Origin: Cohnella herbarum
GTDB taxonomy: Bacteria > Bacillota > Bacilli > Paenibacillales > Paenibacillaceae
Reading direction: 5' to 3'
Assembly: GCF_012849095.1 (NCBI RefSeq)
Contig: NZ_CP051680.1
Span: 4,743,501 to 4,807,500 of the forward strand
DNA length: 64,000 bases
Of the stretch, positions 57,403-64,000 are shown piece by piece. The translations under genes were made by a program, and so were the position numbers. The notes under the pieces are model-generated. The model was not told where the DNA came from. It searched no databases and saw only the letters and a program-made list of their open reading frames with translations. Positions within the stretch are counted from its first letter, which is position 1. Each line of letters starts with the position of its first letter.

Positions 57403-58317
57403 TCATTCTAAACCAAGTTCCTTCCCGAGCTCATCCGGATCAAGAGCTTGTTCGGCTTCCTTCGGCACGGTTATCGGCGCGGAAACATTGTGCTTACTAT
57501 AGGTACCTGCCAGTGTCTGATCGACGCCGGTCTTCTTCCCCGGTTCCAATTCGATCGTCATGTTCGATTCGATCCGATAGGACAGCGGCCAATGTCTTCC
57601 GGCATCCATGGTCACGATTACTTTCAGCTTATGGACGGCGAGGCTGTCCATAATATCCGATTGTTCCCCGGTTACCCCTAACGTGCTCTCAAGCAACCCG
57701 GCCAGGAAAATCTTAGCCTCTTGCCCGGTTCCCTCGTAACGCAAGATCACCGCCCCTCCGTCCTGCTCCGCGGTTAATGCGCCGCGAAGCCCCCGAAAAT
57801 TCGTTAAAGCCCGTTCCGGGTTTACCTGATAGTCGGAGAGAGTGGCAATGTTCTCCGCGGCTACGTCCTTAGAGAGTTTGCTCCACTCCTCGTATTCGGG
57901 AAGATACATATAATAAGCGTCCGGTACGACGACGGAACGCAATGTCGTTTTATCGCTGTCTATATCGCTTACGATCGTTTGATCCAGCTTTAGCGGATTC
58001 CGCTCGACCCGGCCTTGCATGTCGATCCTGACGTTGGATACTCCCTTTCCCCCCTCCGTCCCGGTAAGTTTCTGATGCATTTGCAATTCGAACCCGTACT
58101 TCGTCATCGATTGGGCACCCGCGATCGCCTTCTCGATCCACGCGGTTGCGGAGTCCTCGTTCGCGATATCGGAAGCCGAAGCCGATGGCAGCTCATTCCG
58201 ACTACCGGTAGCCGATGAATCGTCGCGCGAGCATGCCGCAAGGCATAACAAGAAGCCAAACGCCAACGCCCTCAAGCTTTTCCTCAGATCATGATTACGA
58301 TAGTTAGCTATGTTCAT
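57403..58317 (-). CDS. Lipoprotein of the DUF6612 / LolA-like type
   Basis: About 304 residues. Lipobox: LRALAFGFLLCLAACSRDD, with lipidation expected at the Cys of LAAC. The rest is a beta-rich fold with ATAWIEKAIAGAQSMTKYGFEL, NVRIDMQGRVERNPLKLDQTI and YYMYLPEYEEWSKL, the pattern of Bacillales lipoproteins related to DUF6612, whose fold resembles LolA. Function unknown. I use the ATG at 58317 (TGGAGG nine bases upstream). Ends next to the repeat cluster. Confidence 0.8.
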   Translation of the reverse strand: MNIANYRNHDLRKSLRALAFGFLLCLAACSRDDSSATGSRNELPSASASDIANEDSATAWIEKAIAGAQSMTKYGFELQMHQKLTGTEGGKGVSNVRIDMQGRVERNPLKLDQTIVSDIDSDKTTLRSVVVPDAYYMYLPEYEEWSKLSKDVAAENIATLSDYQVNPERALTNFRGLRGALTAEQDGGAVILRYEGTGQEAKIFLAGLLESTLGVTGEQSDIMDSLAVHKLKVIVTMDAGRHWPLSYRIESNMTIELEPGKKTGVDQTLAGTYSKHNVSAPITVPKEAEQALDPDELGKELGLE

Positions 58318-58391
58318 GCTGTAAGTACCTCCATGCGGATAACGATATGGGGGATTGCGCACAATGACGTCGAAGAGAGGAGGGACAACCC

Positions 58392-58535
58392 ATGGAAAAC
58401 AAATCGCGCAAAGGGAATTACAAAGGCACTACGAACATGAAAGCGAGAAATCAAGACATGGCGTTCGTTAACGATTCGTTAGAAAACACCAAGTCCGTCG
58501 CTCCCGTGCCTTCCGTCAAGAAAGAAACGGATTAA
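58392..58535 (+). CDS. Small basic protein, 47 residues
   Basis: ATG at 58392, seven bases after GAGGAGGG; the ribosome site is among the best in the window. The product (MENKSRKGNYKGTTNMKARN...KKETD) is Lys/Asn-rich, has no hydrophobic segment and is likely disordered. It is divergent from the lipoprotein gene, sharing a short intergenic region. Composition recalls small spore or nucleic-acid-binding proteins, but no family is recognised. Confidence 0.65.
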   Translation: MENKSRKGNYKGTTNMKARNQDMAFVNDSLENTKSVAPVPSVKKETD

Positions 58536-58561
58536 TTCGACTCGAAAGTCCGCCTACGCCA

Positions 58562-58620
58562 AGCAGCCCGGATCCGCAAGCACGCACATCAATCGAGGGC
58601 GGCTTGCAAATCCGGGCTGC
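58562..58620. other. Strong hairpin after the 47-residue gene
   Basis: AGCCCGGATCCGCAAGC and GCTTGCAAATCCGGGCT pair over about 17 bp with a ~23-base loop. It lies 26 bases after the small gene. No T run follows on either side, so it is not a standard terminator. Confidence 0.6.
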
Positions 58621-58692
58621 AATTCGGCTGCGATATGAACCGTTCCTCCCCATTAACATACCCAGCTAATAGGTTAAGAACCCCTGAATCCC

Positions 58693-59982
58693 TTAAGTTT
58701 TCACCCAAGCATCGTTATCGTAACCTCTCTTTTCCCAATATCCGATATGTTCTTGAGCGATCAATTCGATTCCGTCCAGCCATTTCACGGATTTGTAGGC
58801 GTACATTTTCGGCACGATCAGACGAACGGGACCGCCGTAATCCCGATGAATCGGCTTTCCGTCATGAAGCAACGCGACGAGAACATCATCCATGTCGGCT
58901 TGTTCCAATGTTAAGGCATCCGTGTAAACCCCGTCTCCGGAGTAGAATTTTACGTATTTGGCCTCGGCCTTTACCCCCGCCCTTTTCAGCAAAGCGGATA
59001 ACGGGATTCCCTCCCAGGTGTTCTTATATACCGACCAACCCGTCACGCAATGGAAATCGCTAACCTGCACGGTGCGAGACAACGCCAGAAATTGCTCCCA
59101 ATTCCAAGTCTCCGGCTTATCCACCAGACCTTGAATAGAGAAACTCCAATTCGAAGAGTCGAAGCTAGGCAGAGGGGTGACCGAATACACTCGAAAATAT
59201 CCTTTGGCGCCGCCTCCGATCACGTTAACGGAATCCGGTAACGGAGTAGGATTCGGAAGCATCCGGTTCGTCTCGTCGATTACCTCTTTCATCCCGCCGG
59301 GAACGCCGGATAAACCGGCTCCAGCGGATGTAGAGAGCCAGCGAAAAAATGGAGGCGCGGCCACGACTGCCAGCGCCGCCCCAAGAGACCACTTCAAAAA
59401 CTGACGGCGATTAATCAAGGGGACCGGATCGACGGCCCTCTCCGCGGATGCCGGCAATCCGGCATGAGCAGCGGCTCCGGGATCGTGGACGTCCGGACTC
59501 CGAGCATCGTCCATCTGGGTAATTGCCCGACGTTCCGGCTTCTTCATCCATTTCATTCGGGTCACGGAATGATAGACGATATAAGGGACTCCGATCCATG
59601 TGAGCAGATCATGGACGATTAACGCCCCGTTCGCCCATTCCGGGGGAAATCTGCGAATTTGCCATAGGACGATTCCCGAAAGGAACCATCCGACCAGAAG
59701 CACGAGCATGAAGCCCAGATTCCCCTTCTGCTTCGGCCGTTTCCTGATTTGTTTCAAATGGCGTTTCATTAGGGGAATATAGAGAGCGATCAGGACTCCG
59801 GATAGGATGCCAACGATAATGTGCAGCTGTTTAACGGGATTGCGAAAGTGACCTTCCAACCAGCCCCTGACAACGTCCCAGGGAAGCAGCAGACCGGTAA
59901 CCGCAAGTATGAGAACGATCCACCCGTTCCACCTGTGCAACTCCGCCAATTGCTTGCCGAATCCAAGCTTCCGACCGCTCAT
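58693..59982 (-). CDS. Fusion: cytochrome b-type membrane domain plus sulfite-oxidase-like molybdopterin domain
   Basis: 429 residues. Residues 1-145 hold four membrane helices with His16, His54, His124 and His138 well placed for heme, like small b-type cytochrome subunits. A ~45-residue linker leads to NRRQFLKWSLGAALAVVAAP (191-210), a twin-arginine motif plus hydrophobic helix in mid-protein. Then comes a molybdopterin domain of the sulfite oxidase/MsrP (YedY) type with FHCVTGWSVYKNTWEGIPL, Cys312 being the expected Mo ligand, and DYGGPVRLIVPKMYAYKSVKWL. Looks like MsrPQ joined in one chain; substrate unknown. Confidence 0.85.
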   Translation of the reverse strand: MSGRKLGFGKQLAELHRWNGWIVLILAVTGLLLPWDVVRGWLEGHFRNPVKQLHIIVGILSGVLIALYIPLMKRHLKQIRKRPKQKGNLGFMLVLLVGWFLSGIVLWQIRRFPPEWANGALIVHDLLTWIGVPYIVYHSVTRMKWMKKPERRAITQMDDARSPDVHDPGAAAHAGLPASAERAVDPVPLINRRQFLKWSLGAALAVVAAPPFFRWLSTSAGAGLSGVPGGMKEVIDETNRMLPNPTPLPDSVNVIGGGAKGYFRVYSVTPLPSFDSSNWSFSIQGLVDKPETWNWEQFLALSRTVQVSDFHCVTGWSVYKNTWEGIPLSALLKRAGVKAEAKYVKFYSGDGVYTDALTLEQADMDDVLVALLHDGKPIHRDYGGPVRLIVPKMYAYKSVKWLDGIELIAQEHIGYWEKRGYDNDAWVKT

Positions 59983-60178
59983 TTACGTTCCTCCTCGACC
60001 GGGTTTATTAGGTAATCGGTTATCGATCCTCTTTTATCCAAATTATAGCACATAGACGCATGACCCACCCTTGCGCCATTAGGGAGAATAAAAGTCGGTC
60101 TACATTATTTTCCACCGGAACATCTTAGCAATTTCTGCGTCTAACTATATACTTAACAACTCCAAGGAGGAAAAGATT

Positions 60179-60895
60179 ATGCGAAGAATGTACCCGCTGT
60201 TGCTAGCGGCTATTCTCGCTCTCCTATTGGCTGGCTGCGGAGCCAAATCCAATGAAAACGGAGCAACCGATGTTCCGAAAGCTTTGCCTTCCGCCGTTTC
60301 ATCCCTCGGGATAGAACCTACAGTCAATACGGGTAGCGAAGCAACCGAATCGCCAACCGAAACCGTACCGACAGAATCGCAGAACGACCCCGATGCGCGA
60401 CTTAAAGCTGCCGCCCATGAGGTCGTAGAATATTTGCGGGACAGGGATCTGAACTCCATTATCCCCTTTATCGATCCAGAGCTCGGTTTACGCTTCTCGC
60501 CATATCCCCATATCAATACCGATACCGATCTTGTATTCCAATCGGATACGCTTCCTAGCTTTAAGGACACGAAGAAGTTAAAGTGGGGCACGGCCGACGG
60601 TAGCGGCGAGCCGCTCGAACTTTCATTCCGGGATTATTACGAGAGATTCGTATACAACAAGGATTTCGCGGATGCTCCAAGCATAACGGCCAACAAGCTA
60701 GTCGGAACAGGCAATTCGCCGTTTAACGGCTCCGATGTTTATCCGAACGCCTCTTACGTGGAATTTCATTATCCCGGCTTCGACGAGAAGCTGGACGGAA
60801 TGGATTGGCAAAGCCTGATCCTCGTATTCGTTCCAGTTCAGGACCAGGACGGTTGGAATCTTGCCGCGGTCGTTCACGGACAATGGACGATTTAA
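60179..60895 (+). CDS. Lipoprotein of unknown function
   Basis: 238 residues. Signal peptide with lipobox RRMYPLLLAAILALLLAGCG, a Ser/Thr/Glu-rich spacer to about residue 70, then a compact domain (EVVEYLRDRDLNSIIPFIDPELGLRFSPYPHI, split by short gaps) resembling the extracytoplasmic domain of many Bacillales lipoproteins without assigned role. ATG at 60179 is eight bases after AGGAGG. Single gene with its own terminator. Confidence 0.8.
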   Translation: MRRMYPLLLAAILALLLAGCGAKSNENGATDVPKALPSAVSSLGIEPTVNTGSEATESPTETVPTESQNDPDARLKAAAHEVVEYLRDRDLNSIIPFIDPELGLRFSPYPHINTDTDLVFQSDTLPSFKDTKKLKWGTADGSGEPLELSFRDYYERFVYNKDFADAPSITANKLVGTGNSPFNGSDVYPNASYVEFHYPGFDEKLDGMDWQSLILVFVPVQDQDGWNLAAVVHGQWTI

Positions 60896-60911
60896 TCATT
60901 GATCAATAGCA

Positions 60912-60962
60912 AGGAGCTGTTCCCGGGTCGTCTACGACCTCTCGGAACAGCTCCTTTTTTCT
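60912..60962 (+). terminator. Terminator after the lipoprotein gene
   Basis: AGGAGCTGTTCCCGGGTCGT pairs with ACGACCTCTCGGAACAGCTCCT; T run follows on the plus strand. The A run on the other side of the stem lets it also act for a transcript entering from the opposite side only weakly. Confidence 0.88.
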
Positions 60963-62989
60963 TAAACGTTAACAGCCGATTGCGCTTGATCCCTTGATCC
61001 CGCCGCATAGTCTTTGCGGTAGGAGATCACGAAGTAAATCAAGGTCATCGCCGCGAACAGCGCCGCGAAGCCAAGCAAGATCCACGCGTTCTCCCACATA
61101 TAGGAGTAATCCCCGCTGGATACGACCGCTTTAAGCCCGGATACCGAATAAGTCATCGGCAGCCATGCGCTTGCCTTCTGCAACCAGCTCGGAATCAATT
61201 CCATCGGGAACGTGCCGGCCGAGCTCGTCAGTTGGAAGATCAGAATGACGATCGCGACGAATCTGCCCGGATGCTGGAGTACCGTAACAAGGAACTGAAT
61301 CAGCGCCATGAACGTGATGCTTGTGATAACCGTGAACAGGAAGAACAACGGCAAATCCCTAACTTCCAACCCGAGTCCGTATAGGAGCACCAGATCCGCG
61401 ATCACCGCCTGAACCGTACCGATGAACACCATCGTAAGCAGTTTGCCGACGAACCAACTCCAGCCGCTTGTCGGTTTGACCGCCGGTTCCCTTACCGTGT
61501 ATACGATCGTTAATAACAGCGCGCCGACGAACAATCCAAGTGAAATGAAATACGGAGCGAATCCCGTCCCGTAGTTCGGCACCTCGTTCGTCTTCTCGAT
61601 GCTGAGATCTACCGGATCGGCGAACATGTCGACGAACGTTTCCCCTCCGTTCAAGCTAGAAGTTTGCTGAGCGGCCTCGCTCAGCTTAGCCGACAATTCT
61701 CCCGAGCCGTCCGTCAGCTTCGCCAATCCCTCCGTCATTTGCTGCGCTCCTTTATCCAACTGACCGGAGCCATCTACGAAGACGTTAACACCTTGCGACA
61801 AGTTACCTAGGCCTTGGTTCAGTTCCGTTGTTCCAACGTGAAGCTGCGCAGCGCCTAAAGCAAGTTTTCCGCTCCCGATGCTAGCCTCCGCTAGCTTATC
61901 GTCAAACAGACCGAAACTTTCCGCCAATTGAGACGTTCCCTCCGCGAGTTTGTCCGAACCGGCTTTAAGCTGTTCCTGCCCTTCTCTAGCATCGCCCGCG
62001 CCGCTCGCCACCTGTTTGCTTGCCGCGATCAATTGCTGGAACGCGGCATCCTCGGCGAACTCCGGATGGGCTTTCGCATATTGCTCAAGACCATCGGCTA
62101 AGCCTTTCGCGCCAGCCTCCAGCTTGGAAGCCCCGGCAACCGACCGCGCAAGCCCGGCCGCCAATTGGGACGTTCCCTGCTTCGCCTGCAACGCTCCTTG
62201 CTCCAGCTTCCCGCTTCCATCCTTCAGTTGCGTCAACCCGCTTGCCAGCGATCCGCTGCCTTGCTTGAGATCCGCAGCGCCCTTCTCCAGTTTCGAGCCG
62301 CCGTCCATTAGCTTATCGACCCCGCCCTGCAGCGTTAGAGACCCCGATGCCAGCTTGCTCAAGTTCATCTCGAGCAGCGTCGCGCCGTCTTTGGCGCTAT
62401 TCGTGCCGGACGCAAGCTCGCTCGCCCCGTCGCTGGCTTTGCTCAAGCCGTCGGCAAGCGTCTGTACTTGATCGAACACGGTATTCGTATAGGCTTTGGT
62501 CACTTCTTTGCCTAGCTCGGACTTCATTTGCTCTACTGCCGTATTCCCGATCTGCGCAGCCAGAAAGTTGTAACTTTCGTTCGGCATGAACACGATCCGG
62601 GCCGGAGTCGGTTGCTCGGAAGTGAGCGTCGTCGTTTTCTTCGAGAAATCCTCCGGAATTTCGATGGCCATGTAATACGTGTTATCTTTTAGTCCCGCTT
62701 GGGCGGCCGCCTTGTCCACGAAACTATATTTGAAGTTATTGCTTTCCTTCAGCTTCTCGGCAAACTCGTCCCCGAGATGCATCTCCTCCCCTTCGTACAC
62801 CGTTCCTTGATCCGAATTGACGACGGCAACCGGCAGATCTACCATTTTGCCGTACGGATCCCAGAAAGCCCCGAGGAACATCGCGCAGTACATAACCGGA
62901 ACCGTTAATATGGCAAGCACCGGAATAAGTACCTTTTTGTTCTTCCCGATGCCCGCCATTTCTTCGAAAAACTGTTTAATTCCTTTCAT
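60962..62989 (-). CDS. YhgE/Pip family membrane protein
   Basis: About 675 residues. One N-terminal helix (VLIPVLAILTVPVMYCAMFLGAF), an extracytoplasmic part with VDLPVAVVNSDQG, a long stretch (about 190-450) of repeated Lys/Gly/Ser heptad-like units (LADGLSKASDGASELASG, KLEQGALQAKQGTSQLA), and five or six C-terminal helices of ABC-2 type. Members include phage-infection protein homologues, also linked to type VII secretion export partners; no transport activity is proven. ATG at 62989 is eight bases after AGGGG. Paired with a TetR gene upstream. Confidence 0.9.
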   Translation of the reverse strand: MKGIKQFFEEMAGIGKNKKVLIPVLAILTVPVMYCAMFLGAFWDPYGKMVDLPVAVVNSDQGTVYEGEEMHLGDEFAEKLKESNNFKYSFVDKAAAQAGLKDNTYYMAIEIPEDFSKKTTTLTSEQPTPARIVFMPNESYNFLAAQIGNTAVEQMKSELGKEVTKAYTNTVFDQVQTLADGLSKASDGASELASGTNSAKDGATLLEMNLSKLASGSLTLQGGVDKLMDGGSKLEKGAADLKQGSGSLASGLTQLKDGSGKLEQGALQAKQGTSQLAAGLARSVAGASKLEAGAKGLADGLEQYAKAHPEFAEDAAFQQLIAASKQVASGAGDAREGQEQLKAGSDKLAEGTSQLAESFGLFDDKLAEASIGSGKLALGAAQLHVGTTELNQGLGNLSQGVNVFVDGSGQLDKGAQQMTEGLAKLTDGSGELSAKLSEAAQQTSSLNGGETFVDMFADPVDLSIEKTNEVPNYGTGFAPYFISLGLFVGALLLTIVYTVREPAVKPTSGWSWFVGKLLTMVFIGTVQAVIADLVLLYGLGLEVRDLPLFFLFTVITSITFMALIQFLVTVLQHPGRFVAIVILIFQLTSSAGTFPMELIPSWLQKASAWLPMTYSVSGLKAVVSSGDYSYMWENAWILLGFAALFAAMTLIYFVISYRKDYAAGSRDQAQSAVNV

Positions 62990-63010
62990 TTCGAACACCC
63001 CTATACATTA

Positions 63011-63033
63011 TGACCGTTTTGTTCATTCGGTCA
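63011..63033. promoter_or_regulatory. Candidate TetR operator before the YhgE/Pip gene
   Basis: TGACCG-N11-CGGTCA inverted repeat located 22-44 bases before the YhgE start; its left arm with context TGACCGAATGAAC is repeated near the TetR promoter. Confidence 0.55.
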
Positions 63034-63081
63034 TTTTAGAATAAAAAAATTTGGGCCGCCCTCTTACCGGAAAGCGTAAAA

Positions 63082-63657
63082 CTATTCCGCAGCCAGCCCG
63101 CGCATTAAGTACAGTTGAAAAAACTCCGTGATCTTATCTTTCTCCAAAGGCGCGTGAGAATGCTGCCACTCCGACGCTAAAGCCAAATATAACTTTAACA
63201 TTACGAAAGAAGTGACTTCCGGGTCGCACGGTTTCAATTCCTTCTTATCGATTGCCGTTCGAATCTTCACTTGGATATAAGAGAGAATCGCGCTCTCCAG
63301 CCTGTTCAATCCTTCCAGAGCTTTCGGCGTTCCCATATCCCTAACTTCGTGAGCCATCTTCATCGCAAGCTGATGCTTCTCCCGGAAATCGAGAATCCGG
63401 TACAGAATCCGGTTCAGATTGTCGAAGAACGTACGGTTCTCGTCGTATTCTCCGTCCGCCACCACCTTCATCTCTTGGATCAAACGATTCATGATCTCGT
63501 CGAATAGCTCTTCTTTGTTGGAGAAAAAAGTATAGATCGTTCCTTTGCCTACGTTGGCGAGCTTCGCGACTTGATCCATCGTCGTCGCCTTATAACCGAA
63601 CAATGCGAACGATTGAGACGCCGCATCCACGATCAGCTTCCTGCGATCTACCGACAT
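63082..63657 (-). CDS. TetR/AcrR family regulator
   Basis: About 191 residues. HTH at about 25-45: ATTMDQVAKLANVGKGTIYTFFSNKEELF. The C-terminal ligand domain is all helical; FREKHQLAMKMAHEVRDMG and the end of the protein resemble FadR-like TetR members often found next to YhgE/Pip genes. ATG at 63657 follows AAAGGAG by nine bases. It likely represses itself and the downstream membrane protein gene. Confidence 0.9.
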   Translation of the reverse strand: MSVDRRKLIVDAASQSFALFGYKATTMDQVAKLANVGKGTIYTFFSNKEELFDEIMNRLIQEMKVVADGEYDENRTFFDNLNRILYRILDFREKHQLAMKMAHEVRDMGTPKALEGLNRLESAILSYIQVKIRTAIDKKELKPCDPEVTSFVMLKLYLALASEWQHSHAPLEKDKITEFFQLYLMRGLAAE

Positions 63658-63680
63658 TCGTCCCATCTCCTTTCCCAAAA

Positions 63681-63720
63681 GTGACTAACTGACTAAAATC
63701 AATTTTCGGTCATTCGGTCA
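63681..63720. promoter_or_regulatory. Candidate TetR self-regulation site
   Basis: Upstream of the TetR start: GTGACTAACTGAC and CGGTCATTCGGTCA (63707-63720). The second shares GACCGAATGA with the element before YhgE; the first contains a related GTCAGTTAGTCAC repeat. Confidence 0.5.
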
Positions 63721-63756
63721 AAACGAATCATATCACGAACCTTTATCGTTTGCAAC

Positions 63757-63797
63757 CCCATCAAGCATACCCCATCAAGCATACCCACCAAGCATAA
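63757..63797. repeat. Short tandem repeat between TetR and trxA genes
   Basis: CCCATCAAGCATA occurs three times at 63757-63797, the third with one base lost. Confidence 0.7.
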
Positions 63798-63832
63798 AAA
63801 CTCCCCGCCGTCTTTAGCGTTGATATGCAAAC

Positions 63833-63876
63833 AAAAAGCATCGCAAATCCTCCCGAGAGAGGGTTTACGATGCTCC
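63833..63876 (-). terminator. Terminator after trxA
   Basis: Minus strand AGCATCGTAAACCCTC-tctcgg-GAGGATTTGCGATGCT followed by TTTTTG. Confidence 0.88.
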
Positions 63877-63887
63877 TAACGCATGAC

Positions 63888-64000
63888 TTACAGGTGGCTT
63901 TGAATTTTCGCTTTCAGCGAATCTTTGCTTTGCAGGCCGACAAGTTTGTCAACCGGCTGACCGTCTTTGAACAGAATCAGCGTCGGAATGCTCATGACTC
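63888..64000 (-). CDS. trxA: Thioredoxin, C-terminal fragment (runs off the window)
   Basis: The last ~37 codons read [20 protein letters not shown] then [15 protein letters not shown] and a TAA stop. The cis-proline motif (S-I-P-T) followed by [10 protein letters not shown] and a final amphipathic helix is thioredoxin's C-terminal half. The CGPC active site would lie outside the window. General disulfide reductase in the cytoplasm. Confidence 0.88.
   Translation of the reverse strand, partial: VMSIPTLILFKDGQPVDKLVGLQSKDSLKAKIQSHL

Noticed and set aside
60145..60591. 148-codon minus-strand frame over the lipoprotein gene
   Set aside because: The plus frame has a signal peptide, lipobox and AGGAGG site; the minus frame has none.

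Overview
The window is a 64 kb chromosomal stretch of an endospore-forming, flagellated, Gram-positive bacterium of the order Bacillales, most likely Paenibacillaceae (Cohnella/Paenibacillus type). Reasons: the sporulation genes spoIIID, spoIIQ, spoIID and spoIIR; a CsaB-type cell-wall pyruvyl transferase; an 11-subunit NADH dehydrogenase-like operon without nuoEFG; and gene order that closely follows the Bacillus subtilis segment sua5-mntP-ywlE-ywlG-glyA-upp-mnaA-atp-murA-spoIID-spoIIQ-spoIIID-mbl-flhO-flhP-fabZ. The genus is inferred, not shown. Almost everything is on the minus strand.

Layout. 1-154: 5' end of a secreted protein. 307-6564: tagO, tagA, csaB and a DUF5693 membrane protein, a cluster for a pyruvylated secondary cell-wall polymer that anchors SLH/S-layer proteins; the csaB/DUF5693 gap is filled with a degenerate tandem repeat. 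6587-9431: phosphoglucomutase, fabZ and a CDP-alcohol phosphatidyltransferase. 9553-16558: flagellar (flhO, flhP), cell-shape (mbl) and sporulation (spoIIID, spoIIQ, spoIID) genes plus an HD-GYP-like protein. 16559-19076: accessory island with a plus-strand, diverged IS1595-like transposase, two LexA-like boxes at its promoter and repeat arrays on both sides. 19077-23149: murA, a DUF1146 protein and a subtilase. 23357-33507: nuoA-BCDHIJKLM-N. 33788-41064: the F1Fo ATP synthase operon atpZ-I-B-E-F-H-A-G-D-C. 41357-49120: mnaA/wecB, upp, glyA with a ZTP riboswitch, ywlE, mntP, sua5 and spoIIR. 49245-52225: an inserted block of thrC, a divergent LysR gene and a coiled-coil gene with 42-bp repeats. 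52299-56890: prmC, prfA, a copper-amine-oxidase-like surface protein and ychF. 56891-64000: repeat-filled gap, lipoproteins, a cytochrome b/molybdopterin fusion, a YhgE/Pip membrane protein with its TetR regulator, and the 3' end of trxA.

Genes that work together: mnaA (UDP-ManNAc supply), tagO, tagA and csaB belong to one cell-wall glycan route although 35 kb apart. prmC methylates the GGQ glutamine of the release factor encoded by its neighbour prfA. glyA sits behind a ZTP riboswitch, linking it to folate/one-carbon status.

The most unusual element is a dispersed ~26-bp repeat (core CCTGAGCGAAGGGGATAGCG) present in three intergenic regions and nowhere inside genes. Inverted copies bracket the diverged transposase at 17341-18267, whose catalytic motifs look lost and whose promoter carries two SOS-type boxes. 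This could be a repeat/transposase partnership comparable in logic to REP/RAYT systems but built from a DDE (IS1595-like) protein. That link is inference and needs genome-wide counting of the repeat.
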